NCBI GenBank assembly: GCA_017506865.1
Contig: JAFCMP010000346.1
Coordinates: 620,001 to 684,000, forward strand
DNA: 64,000 nucleotides
Direction: 5' to 3'
Origin: Tribonema minus
Taxonomy: Eukaryota > Sar > Xanthophyceae > Tribonematales > Tribonemataceae
Shown: positions 24,301 through 35,551 of the stretch, one piece after another
Layout of the letters: each line of letters begins with the position of its first letter
How positions within the stretch are numbered: position 1 is the stretch's first letter
The notes under the pieces: generated by a model
What the model saw: only the letters and a program-made list of their open reading frames with translations
Database searches by the model: none
Told to the model about the DNA's origin: nothing
Translations under genes and position numbers: made by a program

Positions 24301-25988
24301 CGCCGTACATGAAAACGAATCAGAAGATCGTAGAGCTCTAGGTGACAAGGAGTGGTTAGCCGCAAGTGCCTTCCGCCAGTAACCGCGGTCGCCGCTGCTG
24401 CAGTCATCGAACGGTGCCATCATATCCACAGCAGCCGAAAAGACTTCTGTGTGCAAGCTTGTAATTTTAGCGTTCAAATATATGTTTGGCACTCACGTAG
24501 TTCGTCATGGCGAGCACGCTGGCGACCGCGCCGCCTGCGCCGTGGCCGATCACAGCCCAGAACAGCGGGTCATAGTCCGCCATGGCCTTGATCGCCTTGC
24601 CCAGCACTGTGGCGCTTGTGTCGGTGTCGTCGTAGGTGACGAGGGCGACCTGGCAACAGCAAGCGCAGTGCAAGCAGGTGCTGAGAATTGCACTGCATCG
24701 TCATAACATCATCAGTTTAGAGCCAAGCGGAAAGGCCAAGGAAGAGTGAGCCATCTTACAGTAAAAAAAAACGAAAGAGAACCTCAAGCAGGTGCCATTC
24801 AGGTTTGGTCTCAGTAGCTTTGCCCAGCACTGTGGCGCTACTTGGTGTCGTTGTCATCGAAATGAGACGAGAACCGTTAAACGGAGGACAGAGCCTGCGG
24901 GGGGGTCCTGCCAGTGAGATATTGCTTTTGCTGGTTAGGTGTTGGCTCTACTGGCACATGGCGTACTACCGTCACGGTAATAGTTGCCGTCACTGTGTTG
25001 CAAACGCTTAACACTCGGACAGCACATGGTACCACTGTGACAATTACAAATCCGGCAGTCTGAGAGATGCTGCATTTAGACCTGCAATCCTCACAGACAG
25101 GCACTGCTTTCAAGCTCAACGTCCCTCCTTTAAGTTTCTCAAGCTGCTGCAGCAATGATTCTCCTTGTGTGCAAAGTACTACTACTAGCTGTTTAACGAG
25201 GCCCTGCGATCGGAATTCCAGTTTAGAATGTGTGCAGGTGTAGTGCAGTACCGCACCGCCATCAACTTGAACGAGCGGACGGTACTGTACTCCGCAAGTC
25301 CAGATGTTTGCAGGTATCCTACTGCTGCAGCAGTTACTTTACAGGCTTCAACGAATCATATTCTCTCTAAGTCTTCTCTTGTCAAGCATGATGCGCATCA
25401 CAATTACGTCATAGTCAACAACTTCAACGATCCGGAGCCGTCTACAAGGCAACCACTCCCCACCTGCGGCGTGTAGGCAACTGTGCCAAATATCTTCCCC
25501 GTTGCCTGGAACCTGGTCACCATCTTGGTGTACGCGTCGGCGGGCGTGGACTGGTCCCCGATGACCAGCACCCCCCTGCGCCCCCCCGTCCCAATGGTGG
25601 CCGACTCAGGGTTGGGCGAAGTCGTCGCAAAGACCAGCGGGATGGTCCAGCCGTTCAGCCTGTCGCTGTTGTCGACGCTGTCGGGCGGCGCCGCACTGCT
25701 GGCAGCTGTGGACCTGGCGCCCCTGAGCGAAGGGCGAGACGCGGCGGGAACTTCAACTTGAAGCTGCGCGAGGCCGCGGCTGTTGCGGTCGAGGACGGCG
25801 GCCAGCTCGGGCTGCGCGATCATGAGGAGCCGGCTGTGCTCGATCGCGTCCAGCGTCATGATGCCTTCAAGTTGCGCATGATCGCCGTCCCCGGCGTCCG
25901 TCGGCGCAACGGCGACCACGCATGCTAGGACGACGAGTGCAGCGAGCGCCGCGATGGCGAGAAATAGTGTCCCCGTTTTGGTCCTCAT
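17040..25988 (-). CDS. Two-domain alpha/beta hydrolase: pseudo-hydrolase half plus active half
   Basis: Exons in gene order: 25988-25464, 24649-24497, 22857-22549, 21527-21402, 20090-19992, 19072-18845, 18310-18197, 17180-17040 (TAA). All junctions are phase 0 and GT-AG, giving 564 residues. Residues 1-32 begin MRTKTGTLFLAIAALAALVV, a signal peptide or membrane anchor. Residues ~150-290 look like a degenerate alpha/beta hydrolase: TPADAYTKM..., then GHGAGG at 210-215, where the nucleophile Ser would be Gly212. Residues ~325-564 repeat the fold (VPPEAYA..., GYLVIVLAAPV) with GHSNGG at 421-426 (Ser423), GTRDGG (Asp486) and GGTHFDWGYYG (His522). This matches the pattern of the bacterial-type Abhydrolase_5 family, which ends in a GGNHAQFG-like His motif. 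Substrate unknown; an ester is inferred. Introns hold many exon echoes and one dispersed element. Confidence 0.87.
17258..17745 (-). repeat. Decaying echoes of the last hydrolase exon
   Basis: Copies of the 5' part of exon 8 with its acceptor (on this strand GTAGCCCCAGTC...CCCTGTTGCGC) recur at about 17267-17330, 17405-17455, 17595-17640 and 17700-17745. Similarity to the true exon (17146-17180) falls with distance. All lie in intron 7, upstream of the exon they copy. Confidence 0.85.
18115..18200. repeat. Self-complementary decamer repeat next to exon 7 donor
   Basis: Tandem GTACTGTACAGT / GTACTGTACGGT units, about eight, directly behind the donor of hydrolase exon 7. The unit core GTAC is palindromic, so the transcript can fold on itself at the splice site. 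At about 18085-18115 an echo of the exon 7 end (ACCTCGATGGTGGCAGTGGT) closes the array. A similar GTACAGTAC string is at 43400-43442. Confidence 0.8.
18319..18466. repeat. CAG/CTG trinucleotide repeat before hydrolase exon 7
   Basis: About 145 bases of CAG with CGG and CAT interruptions on the plus strand. In the sense of the hydrolase this is (CTG)n ending within ten bases of the CTCAG acceptor of exon 7, so it occupies the place of the polypyrimidine tract and branch point. It can be read as poly-Ser, poly-Ala or poly-Leu, but lies in an intron. A shorter CAG run is at 22868-22889, just upstream of exon 3. Confidence 0.9.
20091..20440 (-). repeat. Minisatellite made of the exon 5 acceptor
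   Basis: Six to eight units of about 45-65 bp containing CGCCCTGCGCCACAGTGTTGTAAGACATGCGTGAATTAA. Each unit carries the reverse complement of the acceptor and first nine or so bases of hydrolase exon 5 (true exon starts at 20090). It is an exon echo amplified into a tandem array, with many competing AG acceptors. Confidence 0.82.
21605..21627. repeat. Poly-G run of 23
   Basis: An uninterrupted run of 23 G in intron 3 of the hydrolase; C-run in the transcript, upstream of exon 4. Length may be unstable or a sequencing artefact. Confidence 0.9.
22100..22460 (-). repeat. Two echoes of the 3' end of hydrolase exon 3
   Basis: The last ~100 bases of exon 3 (true copy 22549-22650) recur at about 22340-22455 and 22150-22270, each with sequence like AGCTGATGAG...GGGCCGCCCCTCC and a donor-side GT. 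They lie in intron 3, downstream of the exon. Spacing is about 200 bp. The nearer copy is the better preserved. Confidence 0.85.
23040..23612 (-). repeat. Echoes of the 5' end of hydrolase exon 3
   Basis: The start of exon 3 (true copy from 22857 down to about 22750) recurs at about 23060-23165, partly at 23228-23262, at 23340-23440 and as a remnant at 23560-23612. Each has GGCCCAGCA and ACGACGCAGTAG-like blocks and an acceptor. All lie in intron 2, upstream of the exon. The first copy keeps an open frame (VKVLGLQGANLNLFVGTA). Confidence 0.85.
24310..24490 (-). repeat. Dispersed ~190 bp intronic element, copy 3, at the donor of hydrolase exon 2
   Basis: In the sense of the hydrolase the element begins within about 20 bases of the GTGAGT donor (exon ends at 24497) and reads TTGAACGCTAAAATTAC...AAGCTTGCACACAGAAGTC to GATTCGTTTTCAT. 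It has the same orientation relative to the host gene as copies 1 and 2. Confidence 0.85.
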
Positions 25989-27688
25989 CTGCAGCAGCAG
26001 CGGCGGTGAAGATAGTAGACGGCATTCATGAGTTATATGGGCGCGCCGACCATTCATACTAGGATGACGAAGGCAGCGAGCACCGCGACGCTGTCGGCAA
26101 TAACTTCTTCTTGAAACTTTAAGATCTCAACTGGATTCGCTGCTGGGTCATTCGTCCACAGCAGCGGCACCTTCAAGAAGTTCAATTTGAAGGGACCGCG
26201 ACCCTCAGGGCAGGTTTAACTTATGCCATTGGAGTATGCATGAGCAAACGGTCACCGTGGTTCAACTTGGCTGCCGCAATATGTCAACTTTAAGGGCAGC
26301 CACTGACAGGCTCAGTCTCAGGCTGTCGGTCATGACGGTGCACCAGTGCCAGTGGCACAAATTTGAACAATGTCATAATGATTGAAGAGTTGCGACCTCA
26401 GTGACAAACTCAGAGTCTGATGACGGGTTACAGATTCTGTTTCTGTGCGTCCAGGCGCACCACATGATGTCATGGCTGCCTGTACGACATGGTGCACCTG
26501 GATGCACACTGTCACACAGGGGCACTTCCAGCAGGCACCTGAAAATTTAAAGGTTAATCAACGTACTAATAGTAGTTGGCAAATTGAACTTCGAATGCGC
26601 AATGCCATGTGAAGCCCGACGACGGGCCATCAACGTACATCTTGCGCATGTCATAGTCAACGCCGTGTATTACTAATAGTGCTATGTCGCATCCTAGTCG
26701 GTCAATTGCCAAGTTGAGGAGCTTCAACTTGAAGTTGTTTATGGTGTCAAAGTTTTTCCGAATCGAATGCAAATGCCATGAGCACCCAGAACCTGTCAAG
26801 CAACGGCTTGAAGTTCATAGCGCCTCAGCAGTGCAGCAACTGAGCAATCCAACAGTGCAGCAATTTTGAAGGCAAGGACCAGCTGCTGCAGCAAAGGCAA
26901 CTGCAGCAGCTGCTGCCGCGCGGCTTGTTGCAACAATCATAATCATACCGCGCAGATCAACTTTTCTAGGCACCTACAGCGCGCTGAATGGGCCATGCTG
27001 CAGCTGAAGACGGGCTGGAGCTGCATGCTCGTTTGAAAACCATCGCACGACGACGGCGCAAAGCACATTCAAATGTTGCTTAACTTGGCAAGTTGAAAAG
27101 CACAGGCAGTACACGCACCTGCGCCACGCCACAATCAGCAGAGCTCGGCGCCATACTCGATAGCTTCACCTCGTTCCGTTCCTCTCAAAGAAGCAGCGAT
27201 GATGACCACCAGCGCAACACAGTGAGCAGCAGGAAGGCCTGAATTTAAGGATTCATGCAATTTATCGCTGAAGAAGATGAAGCGGGAGCGGGGAGCGGGA
27301 GCGGGACGACACACGGCCTTTTTGAGCATGCATACCGTCATAGGGGTGGCATGCATACCACGTAATTACCGTTGCCTAGTCACACGGTCACTGGAGTGGT
27401 AATGTCACCAAGGGGCATCAGCACAATACCAACACACACACACACCACCCAACACCCGCGCATCGTTCGTGGTCTGGCCACGGTGGTGAACTAAGCCTCG
27501 TGTGAAGGACCGCTTGTGACATGCATGGGCATCAGCAACAGACACATGAACTGCTGATTCAGGCCGGCCCGCACTCACATTCTTTCTTTTCTAATCTTTG
27601 AAGGTGACACGCCGTATGAAACTTCAGGAGTATCTTACGATCCACGCTGCTGGTGCTGTTTGCCGTGAGAACTACTAGCGGAGCCATC
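25989..27688. other. Divergent spacer between hydrolase and copy C
   Basis: Both neighbours are transcribed away from this stretch, so it should hold two promoters. I see no recognisable core elements. It contains several ACTTGAAGT-type motifs (about 26171, 26727, 26808). No frame shows recognisable protein features. From about 27600 the sequence is paralogous to the upstream region of copy B. Confidence 0.5.
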
Positions 27689-30600
27689 ATGATTTCGCAC
27701 AAGCTGCAGTGGTTGCTACTGCTGGCACTTTCGCAAGTTCAAGGCTTGCCCTCTGGAGCCTGCGACGGCCAGACTGGTATTGCGAGCGCCGATGGATTGC
27801 TGTGCTGTCCACACAGGTAAGCATCAGCAAAAGTGCGAGTACAGCATGTCCTGCCTTCATATTGGCTTACGATTTGCTGCCGCAGCGGGAATATTGTCGG
27901 TCATCTTCTTTATAGCCCCTCTTGAGTAGAAAGGCCCTCCCCGGATATTCACTTGCAGTGTGATCACGGTGGCCGCTGGCTGCTCAGCACGCTCGACTAC
28001 AGTCACGTTCTTGAAGTGGTCTGTCGCGGGTAGCAGCGCCTGATCACAAGCTGCCCTCTGCAATGGTGATCTACGCGTGGGATCAGCCGTCGGCCCAATT
28101 GCGTCTACAGGTCTGATGCAGCGTGAGCACTTCGCTTCAGAGTGCACCGTATAGCGTGGCCTCTATGTAGAGCTGTGCAACATCGGAACTGACCGCTGCT
28201 GCCGGCATGTCGCACGCCCTGTTATCTACTCATAAGATTCCGGAGTGGTTGAAAGATTGTGGAGTGGCCAAGACGTGCATGAAAACAGACTAGCTCACGG
28301 CACGTGTGTTCAACTTGTTTCTTAAAACAGAGAAGTAGGCATCTGCTGTCTCGATGGATATCAACGACACACGAAACAAATCAAAGGTACTGACCATGAC
28401 GATGACGAAATCGAGGAAGTGCGAATACCAACATATACACAAGCACAGCCTTTGAAGTACTTCAACCAAAAACCCTCAGCAACATGTTGTGGCATGTTGC
28501 CGCATGTACTCAAGCGCTCTCGGTGTCCTTAACACCAAACGATTGAAGTGGCGCGTTGTGGAGAACGACTTTGCAAGATATGATACTGAAGCATCCACTT
28601 TTGCGGCCATGATGAGCTGCTGTTATGTCTAAGCTCGTGGTGCTTTCATGATGCTCATTCTAGAATGCTTTTGTTGCCAACAATAGTTATGACCTGATGT
28701 CCTTTAAGCTTGCAGACAGGCTCCTTAGACTTCCACTCGATCAACTTTCTCGCGTGCTGCTCGCCGTGAATTAGCATACCATATGTATATACCGTACACT
28801 GGCACCTGCTGCGTGCCACGCATTCGAGTGCAATGCACATAATTGCGGTTGCTTTCACTGCTGTTTCTGCATTGCTACATCACTAGCGTGTGCCAAAGCC
28901 CGGTATGCTGTTTTTAACATGTCAGATTATCTGTACAAGTGAATGATTTCATCATCAAAGCAGAAGGCAGTAGCGGTTGCACTTGCTGCATCCCATCTAC
29001 CAGCTTGCACTGGCAGTACACACAAACAGAGCACACTATGGCACCAATCCAATAAATCTGAGCATCTTCTCACGTGTGTATGTTAGCGCCGGCGCCCAAG
29101 CAGTGCACACTAGGCTGCTGCGTTGACGCAAACTTTTCGATTGCATACGCAACCCGGCCTTCCTTGGGGCTTTACAAATGAAAACGAATCAAAAGATCGT
29201 AGAGCTCTAGGTGACAAGGGATGGTTAGCCGCAAGTGCCTTCCACCAATGACCGTGGTCGCCGCTGCTGCAGCAATTGGCCACGAGTCAAACAGTACCAC
29301 CGTATCCACCAGTCAAAAGACTTCGTGTGCAAGCTTTTAGCGTTTGAGGCATGGGTGTTCAGTATTGGAAAGGTCTCACGTGTTCGGTAGGCCATAATAC
29401 AACTCCACAAGTACATGTTACGTGTCGCTGCCAATATGCTGGCAGACATAACATACCATCCTGAGGTTGCACACTCTTTACCAGAATCCTGTCAAACCAG
29501 TTGCATGAGATAGTGACAACCACCCCCCCCCCCCGCCCCCCCCGCTTTCTGCTGCCAACTGCCAGTTCACCTTGAAGTTGACTCTGATACACTGGCCAGC
29601 TAGCACGCCCACGCGGAATTGTGGCAGGGCAGCATGATGGTACCCCTGATACCTACCCCTGATGCCACTGCAGGACGCCGCTGCGCGCCAGCTGTTACCT
29701 CCGCATCTGCAGCGAGTGCACAGGCAGCTTCCACACAGAGGGTGGTGTCGTGGCCCGTGGTCCTCTGATGTTGAGCACTGATGATGACCTTGATGCTGAA
29801 ATTCACGGTGTCGCAGAACGATGCCCCCGTCGTGGTGACATTTACCGCCGAACATGTTCCATCAGCAGTTGTACCACCGAATATACTTCGAAGTATTCCA
29901 TCCGCATTTACTTGCGATACATAACCGTCGATGCTGCAATGCACCCGCTCGCAGCTGTGGCGTGTGCGGAGGCAGCGGCTGCGAAGCGCGCTTCCCCGGC
30001 TCCGAAGACGCCTGCTGCGCTGCGAACATCATCGCCGCAAAGATTGCATGTGGAACGGCGCCGTGTGTGATCACTGCCTCCATGGAGCAGCTACGCACAC
30101 AGCAGCAGCCTGAGGCGGCAGCGCTCGCCGATGAGGAGCGTCCCATAGTTGAAGTTGACACAAAACTTGAAGTGGAGCGTGAGCTCGCAAACAAGCGCAA
30201 GTGCCCCAACGGAAAGAAGGTCTGCAAAGATCGCGGCACCATGAACAGCAAGATCTTGTGCAACGCCAAGAACCAGTGCGTGTGCCCCAGCGGCTACACG
30301 TGGGTGACGGACGGCTCCCCTGCGAGCTCGGGGTACGGTGTGCGCACGTGAGTTGAACTTCAGAACCCATAAGTTGAACTTGGTAACCGCAGTGAGACTC
30401 CCTGCCTTGCGCACGTGAGTTGAACTTAACAACTCATAAGTTGAACTTGGAAACTATAGATAGACTCCCTGCCTTGCAGAAACTTACGAAGGAGTTATTA
30501 TTGTGTGCATCATGGGCGTGAAAAAAAAAGAAACCTTGCCTAAGCGTGCGTTGCCACTGCTCTGCGTCAGCATCCGCCTAGTCGCTACCGTACCATGGCG

Positions 30601-33600
30601 AATGGCTGGTGTGGCATCTAAGTTTTGTGACCTGAGGCATCCATTACTGTTACTGTTACTGTCTGTGACCTGAGGCCTCCATTGCTGTTCGCATGATGCG
30701 GTCCGAGCCGTTGTCTTCAAGGATGAAGAATTGCGCCTCTCACTGACACGGCTGCATTGCATTACTGACATAGTGGTTCATGGTTTATTTATGGAAACGA
30801 ATCAAAAGATCATAGAGCTCTAGGTGACAAAGGATGGTTAGCCGCATTTATATTTAATCTCGCGTGTTGCGCGTATTGTTGCTCTGCAGTCAGTGCATCA
30901 ATTCAGCCTAGCACACCCCGCCCAAACCATGACAATATCCGTGACAAAATTGTTCTTTCGCTCTGCTCTGAATACAACAAAAGCGAGGCCTGCTTATGCT
31001 GCAGCACGTTTCTCTCAGTGATAGCAAGTACACACATCACATTCACAGCCTCTGGTCTCTCCAGCGATGATCACCCAAACCCCTTTACACAACAATCCCC
31101 TTTACGCAACAATCAGCACTGGACCCGTGAGTCTGTTTGCAATGGTTAGGTTCACCAAATGTTTTCTCAGTTGATCACTGTGGTGACGCCGACCAGCTGC
31201 CATCTGGGTTAGGGTCATCCAGGTCAGGGTTTGGGTAGGTTGGAGTTACAGTAAGGTTCGGGTGAGGGTTAGCGTTAGGGTTAAGGTTAGGGTTAGTTGA
31301 CCTTCAGCAGCAGGGCCGCCTGACCGTGCTGCATTGCTATTCCATCCGGTGTGCTGCCCCTTTCTTCAGTGAGCAACACGGCGTGCCCCGATGGGATCAA
31401 CTACTGCAAGCCGAAAAGGGCCTCCTGCAACGCTCAGAACAAGTGCGTCTGCCCCAAGGGCTCCTTCTTCAAAGCCGACTTCCCAAGTGACCAGTACCAG
31501 GGTTTCTGCGTTCCAGACGGTAAGCGGACGTGCACTTGCGATGTTGCTGTGTGTAGCCTGAGCATCATGCTCAGGGTAGTTATGGTATGTAGTACACTGT
31601 ACGTTTATCTAGGGCGCTTTGATGCTGGTTGGAGTCCGGGAATGGGCAATAGTGCACAGGAATGGACTTTGCAATGCATGCAGGTTATCACATCAGGGGC
31701 TGCATTGGAAATGGTTGGGCAATCGTGTGCTTTCTGGACAATGTACAGTAGTGCCGTGTTCTTGTTGATTACAGATGCCACGATCTGGCCCAGCAGAGCG
31801 GCTTGAGTGTCTGTGTGGGAGGAGATGGCTCATTTTAGTGCGCCTGCGACAGATGCTCAGTGCTCAGGAACAGGTGGTCAGGCCTCGGCGCACATGCAGC
31901 GTACAGGACAGGCGTGGTCGCAACAGTCCTACCACATTGAGCCGAGGCAAAGCAAGTGTTGAAAGCGTCGCACAAGTGCTGATGCAAAGGCCTCGTATGA
32001 TGCAACCCAGTCGTGTTGTTGCACGGGTACTGTCTCCTACTGGCCAATCTCAGGCTGCGTACGTTGCCCACTGCTCCCGCTTTCATGAAGTATTTATGGT
32101 TTCTTTGCCAGTTGCAGTGCATGCAGGGCAGCGTAACAACATGCTGCGCGCTGCTGAGCACTGCTGGTGATGACGCCAAGCACTGTTGTTGATGCTGCCC
32201 GTAGCATCACAATCAGAGCAGGCATGGTATGTGTACACTGTGAGTTTATCTGGGTTTAAAGCAGCTCAGAGTCGCGGCTTTGCCATGGTACATATGTTGA
32301 GCACTGCAGTGGTGTCGAGCGACGCTGCTGCGGTTGAACATCGAAACCGAGCCACGTGCTGCCACGTGGCGCATCGGCATGAGAGCTGAGCACTGGTGCT
32401 GATGTTGACCAGTGCTGTTGAAGCTGCCTGTTGATGATGCTGAGCACTGCTGCTGCCGCTGCTGCCACCCACATTGCGCACTGCAGACAAGAGCCCCAAG
32501 TGTGTCGACGGAGGCACCTGTGTTGCCAAGGACCCCAGCACAAAGGTTGCTTGCAGCCGTGGCAACAAGTGAGTTGAAGTGCTCTAACCATTTTCACTGT
32601 TGTGTTGTCTTGTTCAAAATGTCTAATTGTGCCCATCGACTGGCACTAGAAGCATCTGCAGGAGAGCTCATGAGCACTCTCACCCAAGTCTTGGGATCCA
32701 TACTCCAACTTCAATTCACAGCCACGAACACTAAGCGCCAGACATTGCACAGCACTGTAGCACAGCGCTGTGGCCAAAAGCGCTGTGCATATCTGTTTGT
32801 GGCATTGTGAAATCCGCTTGGCGGCAACCACTCGTGGGCTTGCAGCGGCATCCGCGACAGGGAGGGCTCCTACAGCTGCACGTCATTCGTATTCACGATC
32901 ACGCCCTCACTTCAAGTCGAAGCACCCTGCCTAAGCAAAGTACTCATTCGTGGAATGCGCGCTGCGGCCATGTAAACTTCAACCTTCCTGCGCTGGTGGG
33001 TTATCGACAACAGCATTTAATGGCACACATCTTCTTACCCAGTACTTTCAAGTACTTCAAAGTATGAAATTGACAATCGGTCGCCCCCTACTGCACCCAC
33101 TGCGGCGGTGCATTCCGCACCCACTGCATCCATGATCATGCACGACTTTGTCACATACCTCACTCAGAGACCAGTACTAGCCCTAACCCACAGAGTCATC
33201 TGCATTTGTCTGATATTCCTCCACACAATGTGAGTTGCACACAAGACCGTGCTGCCCTCTCAGAGCGGGACAGCATTGTCATGCACATGCGTCAACTCCA
33301 CGGCATCTGCAACTGCGCCTGATCCTGCAGATGTCCTGGAAGCTACATGCACATCATTCACGCAACAACGCGCACATGGGGATGCGGCGACCATGATGCA
33401 TCAAACATGAGCCTTGTGTTTGCGCTGGTGTACACGTGGCACAGTCCATTCTGTGAGCAGCATGAGTTGCGTCATTGCGCCGCTATACATATACGCGCAC
33501 GCCTATCCCCATTACACCCACCTCGCACGCACACTGTGCAGGCGCGTCTGTCTCCGCCTGTTGCATGTACTTACATACCCCCATCACCTTGTGCCGGCGT

Positions 33601-35551
33601 ACATACTTACATACCCCTCGCTTTCTCCTTGAACCTGCGCAGGTGCGTCTGCCTCTCGAGCAACCGCTTCTGGGTCGGCAACGAAAACGACAAGTCCAAG
33701 AAGGGCTACTGCAACTGCGCCAAGGGCGTCACGTGCGGCAAGTCGTGCTGCGACGACGTCTGCTACGCCAAGACGGGCGCCAGCGCCACCGCGACGGAGT
33801 GCAAGAAGCCGCTGAAGTGCAAGAAGGGTCACGCGCCGTGCGGGCACACCAGCAGGGACGGCGTGCCCAGCGTGTCGACGACGTGCTGCAAGACGAGCGA
33901 GGTATGCATGTATGCATGTATGTGTGGTGGCGTAGGCATATCTACCCTGTCGCGTTCGAACGCCAGCTGGGAAATTGTGCGCAGCGTGTCGACGACGTGC
34001 TGCAAGGCCAGCGAGGTGAATAACGTGATCGTCGTCTACTGCAGTACTTGCCCACAGTCAGGAGAGAGCTGATCTCATCGGTGCACGCGGTGCAATGTCT
34101 GCCCTCGCCTTTGCGCTAACAAGGTGAAGAGCACAACCTGCATGTGCTGGATTACTTGCCCTCATTGAGGAGAGACTTGCTCTGATTGCTGCACAAGGTG
34201 CAGCCATGGTCTGCCCTCAGCTCCGAGCTACCCTGGTGCTAACCCTAACCCTGTCCGTAACCCTGGGAGCATATTCTGCCCCCGCCTCCGAGCTACAGAA
34301 GTAGTACTGTGTGATTGTATTCCTGTTTAGTGCAGCTGCTCAAGCAGAGGGCAGCATACCAACTCCAGCTGACGCGCTTCAACTCATCAAACTTGGCAAA
34401 CCCAACTCATCAAACTTGACGACTCACACCCAGACTCACGACGCGACTCAAACCCAGGCTCACGATGCCCCACCCTGCTGCAGGTGTGCGTGGCCGACAA
34501 GAACCACGTCACGAGCTGCGTCCCGCAGAAGTCGTGCCCTAAGGACCGCCAGCCCTGCGGCGGCACCGCTGCCAACTTTGTATTTGAAGGAGGAGACTTT
34601 TCCTTCTACTTTGAGTACACGGCGCACGACAAGTGCTGCCCGCGCGGAACGCGCTGCGGCTACTCCAAGACCGGCAAGAGCAGGTCAGTGGCGTGTGTGT
34701 GCTAGACATCATAATGGTTGACGCAGCTGGGTTGCCGTTTGCTCTAGGGTGGCATGATCATGCTCGGTTACTCCAGACCGGCAAGAGCAGGTCAGTGGCG
34801 TGCGAACGAGTTGTCGGTGATTTGAAACTTTGGATGCAGCTGCACTTCGGCACTGGTGCAAGCGTCGCACACGGCGTTCTCAGCCAGCACAGAGATTTGC
34901 AGCATGGGGGAAGCTACCTGCGCTGTCAACACCTCACTTATCGAGCAGCAACTGCCGCTGTTGCCGGCCGGCGTTGGCTTGTTTCAAGTGCTCTTGTTTC
35001 AAGTGCTCTTGTGTCAAGTGCTCTTGACAATGTCTTCAGCAGCGGAGTCTGCTGCAGCACTTGTCAGTACGCATCTCCACTCAAGGCGATGGTCCTGAGC
35101 TCTTGCCCTGCTTCATTTGCTCCTCAGCTCGTCACCTGAACCACAAGAACCCAAACGTAGCTGAAAATATTGTTGTCATGTATGTTTTGCACAAGTTGCA
35201 GGCAGTGTTGTCCCTGATCTTGTCTGCTCATCATCACTCGCACTTAAATTACATGCACATGACCCCCCTCTGCTGCCCTCCCTGTCCCCTTCCCCCCTGT
35301 CCCCCTCCCCCCTGCCCCCCCCCACCCTCCGCAGCTGCAAGAAGCCCATCACGTGCGGCAAGGGCGAGACAGCGTGCGGGCGGTACTGGAGGGAGATCTA
35401 CTTTCGCGAGACGAGGCCCTCCTACTACTTCACATACGTGGAGTCGCATCCCAACAACGTCTGCTGCCCCAACGCGACCAAGGACTGCATCGACCCCACC
35501 TCGGGAAGCGCGCCCTTTCAGATGTCCATCTGCGTCAAGAAGGAGGCCTGA
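27689..35551 (+). CDS. Secreted cysteine-rich protein, copy C (complete, seven exons)
   Basis: Exons: 27689-27816, 29955-30337, 31370-31519, 32487-32568, 33643-33901, 34484-34683, 35335-35551 (TGA); sum 1419, 472 residues. Signal peptide MISHKLQWLLLLALSQVQG. Exon 1 ends DGLLCCPH and joins to SCGVCGGSGC...ACC at residues ~40-75; a charged linker follows, then EGF-like modules (CPNGKKVC...CVCPSG; CPDGINYC...CVCPKG), the CVCLSSNRFW...CCDDVCYAK module, DKCCPRGTRCGY, and a C-terminal NVCCPNATKDC module. Well over 30 cysteines in pairs suggest a disulphide-rich extracellular or cell-wall protein; function unknown. Exon 2 needs the donor TACG|GTGTGC: at the donor used by copy B (CGCAC|GTGAGT) copy C has lost two bases and would shift frame. 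I consider C the most probably functional copy. Confidence 0.82.
29172..29362 (-). repeat. Dispersed ~190 bp intronic element, copy 4
   Basis: Reversed relative to the host gene, within a ~400 bp insertion of intron 1 of copy C that copy B lacks. Read on the minus strand it starts GAACACCCATGCCTCAAACG and ends GATTCGTTTTCATTTG. It is the best copy for defining the 5' end of the family. Confidence 0.85.
30785..30846 (-). repeat. Dispersed intronic element, copy 5 (3' end only)
   Basis: Only the last ~60 bases (GAAACGAATCAAAAGATCAT...GGTTAGCCGC) are present, in intron 2 of copy C. 5'-truncation of this kind is typical of retroposed elements. Confidence 0.8.
31256..31297. repeat. Interstitial telomere-like repeat, degenerate TTAGGG
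   Basis: GGTGAGGGTTAGCGTTAGGG and further TTAGGG-like units in intron 2 of copy C. Confidence 0.75.
34239..34258. repeat. Interstitial telomere-like repeat, two to three CCCTAA units
   Basis: GCTAACCCTAACCCTG in intron 5 of copy C, at the place corresponding to the longer array at 11974-12066 of copy B. Confidence 0.7.

Noticed and set aside
29600..30432. CRISPR-like or tRNA-like structure in regularly repeated intron sequence
   Set aside because: Repeats here are segmental and exon-echo copies without constant spacers. I found no convincing tRNA cloverleaf by eye anywhere in the window.
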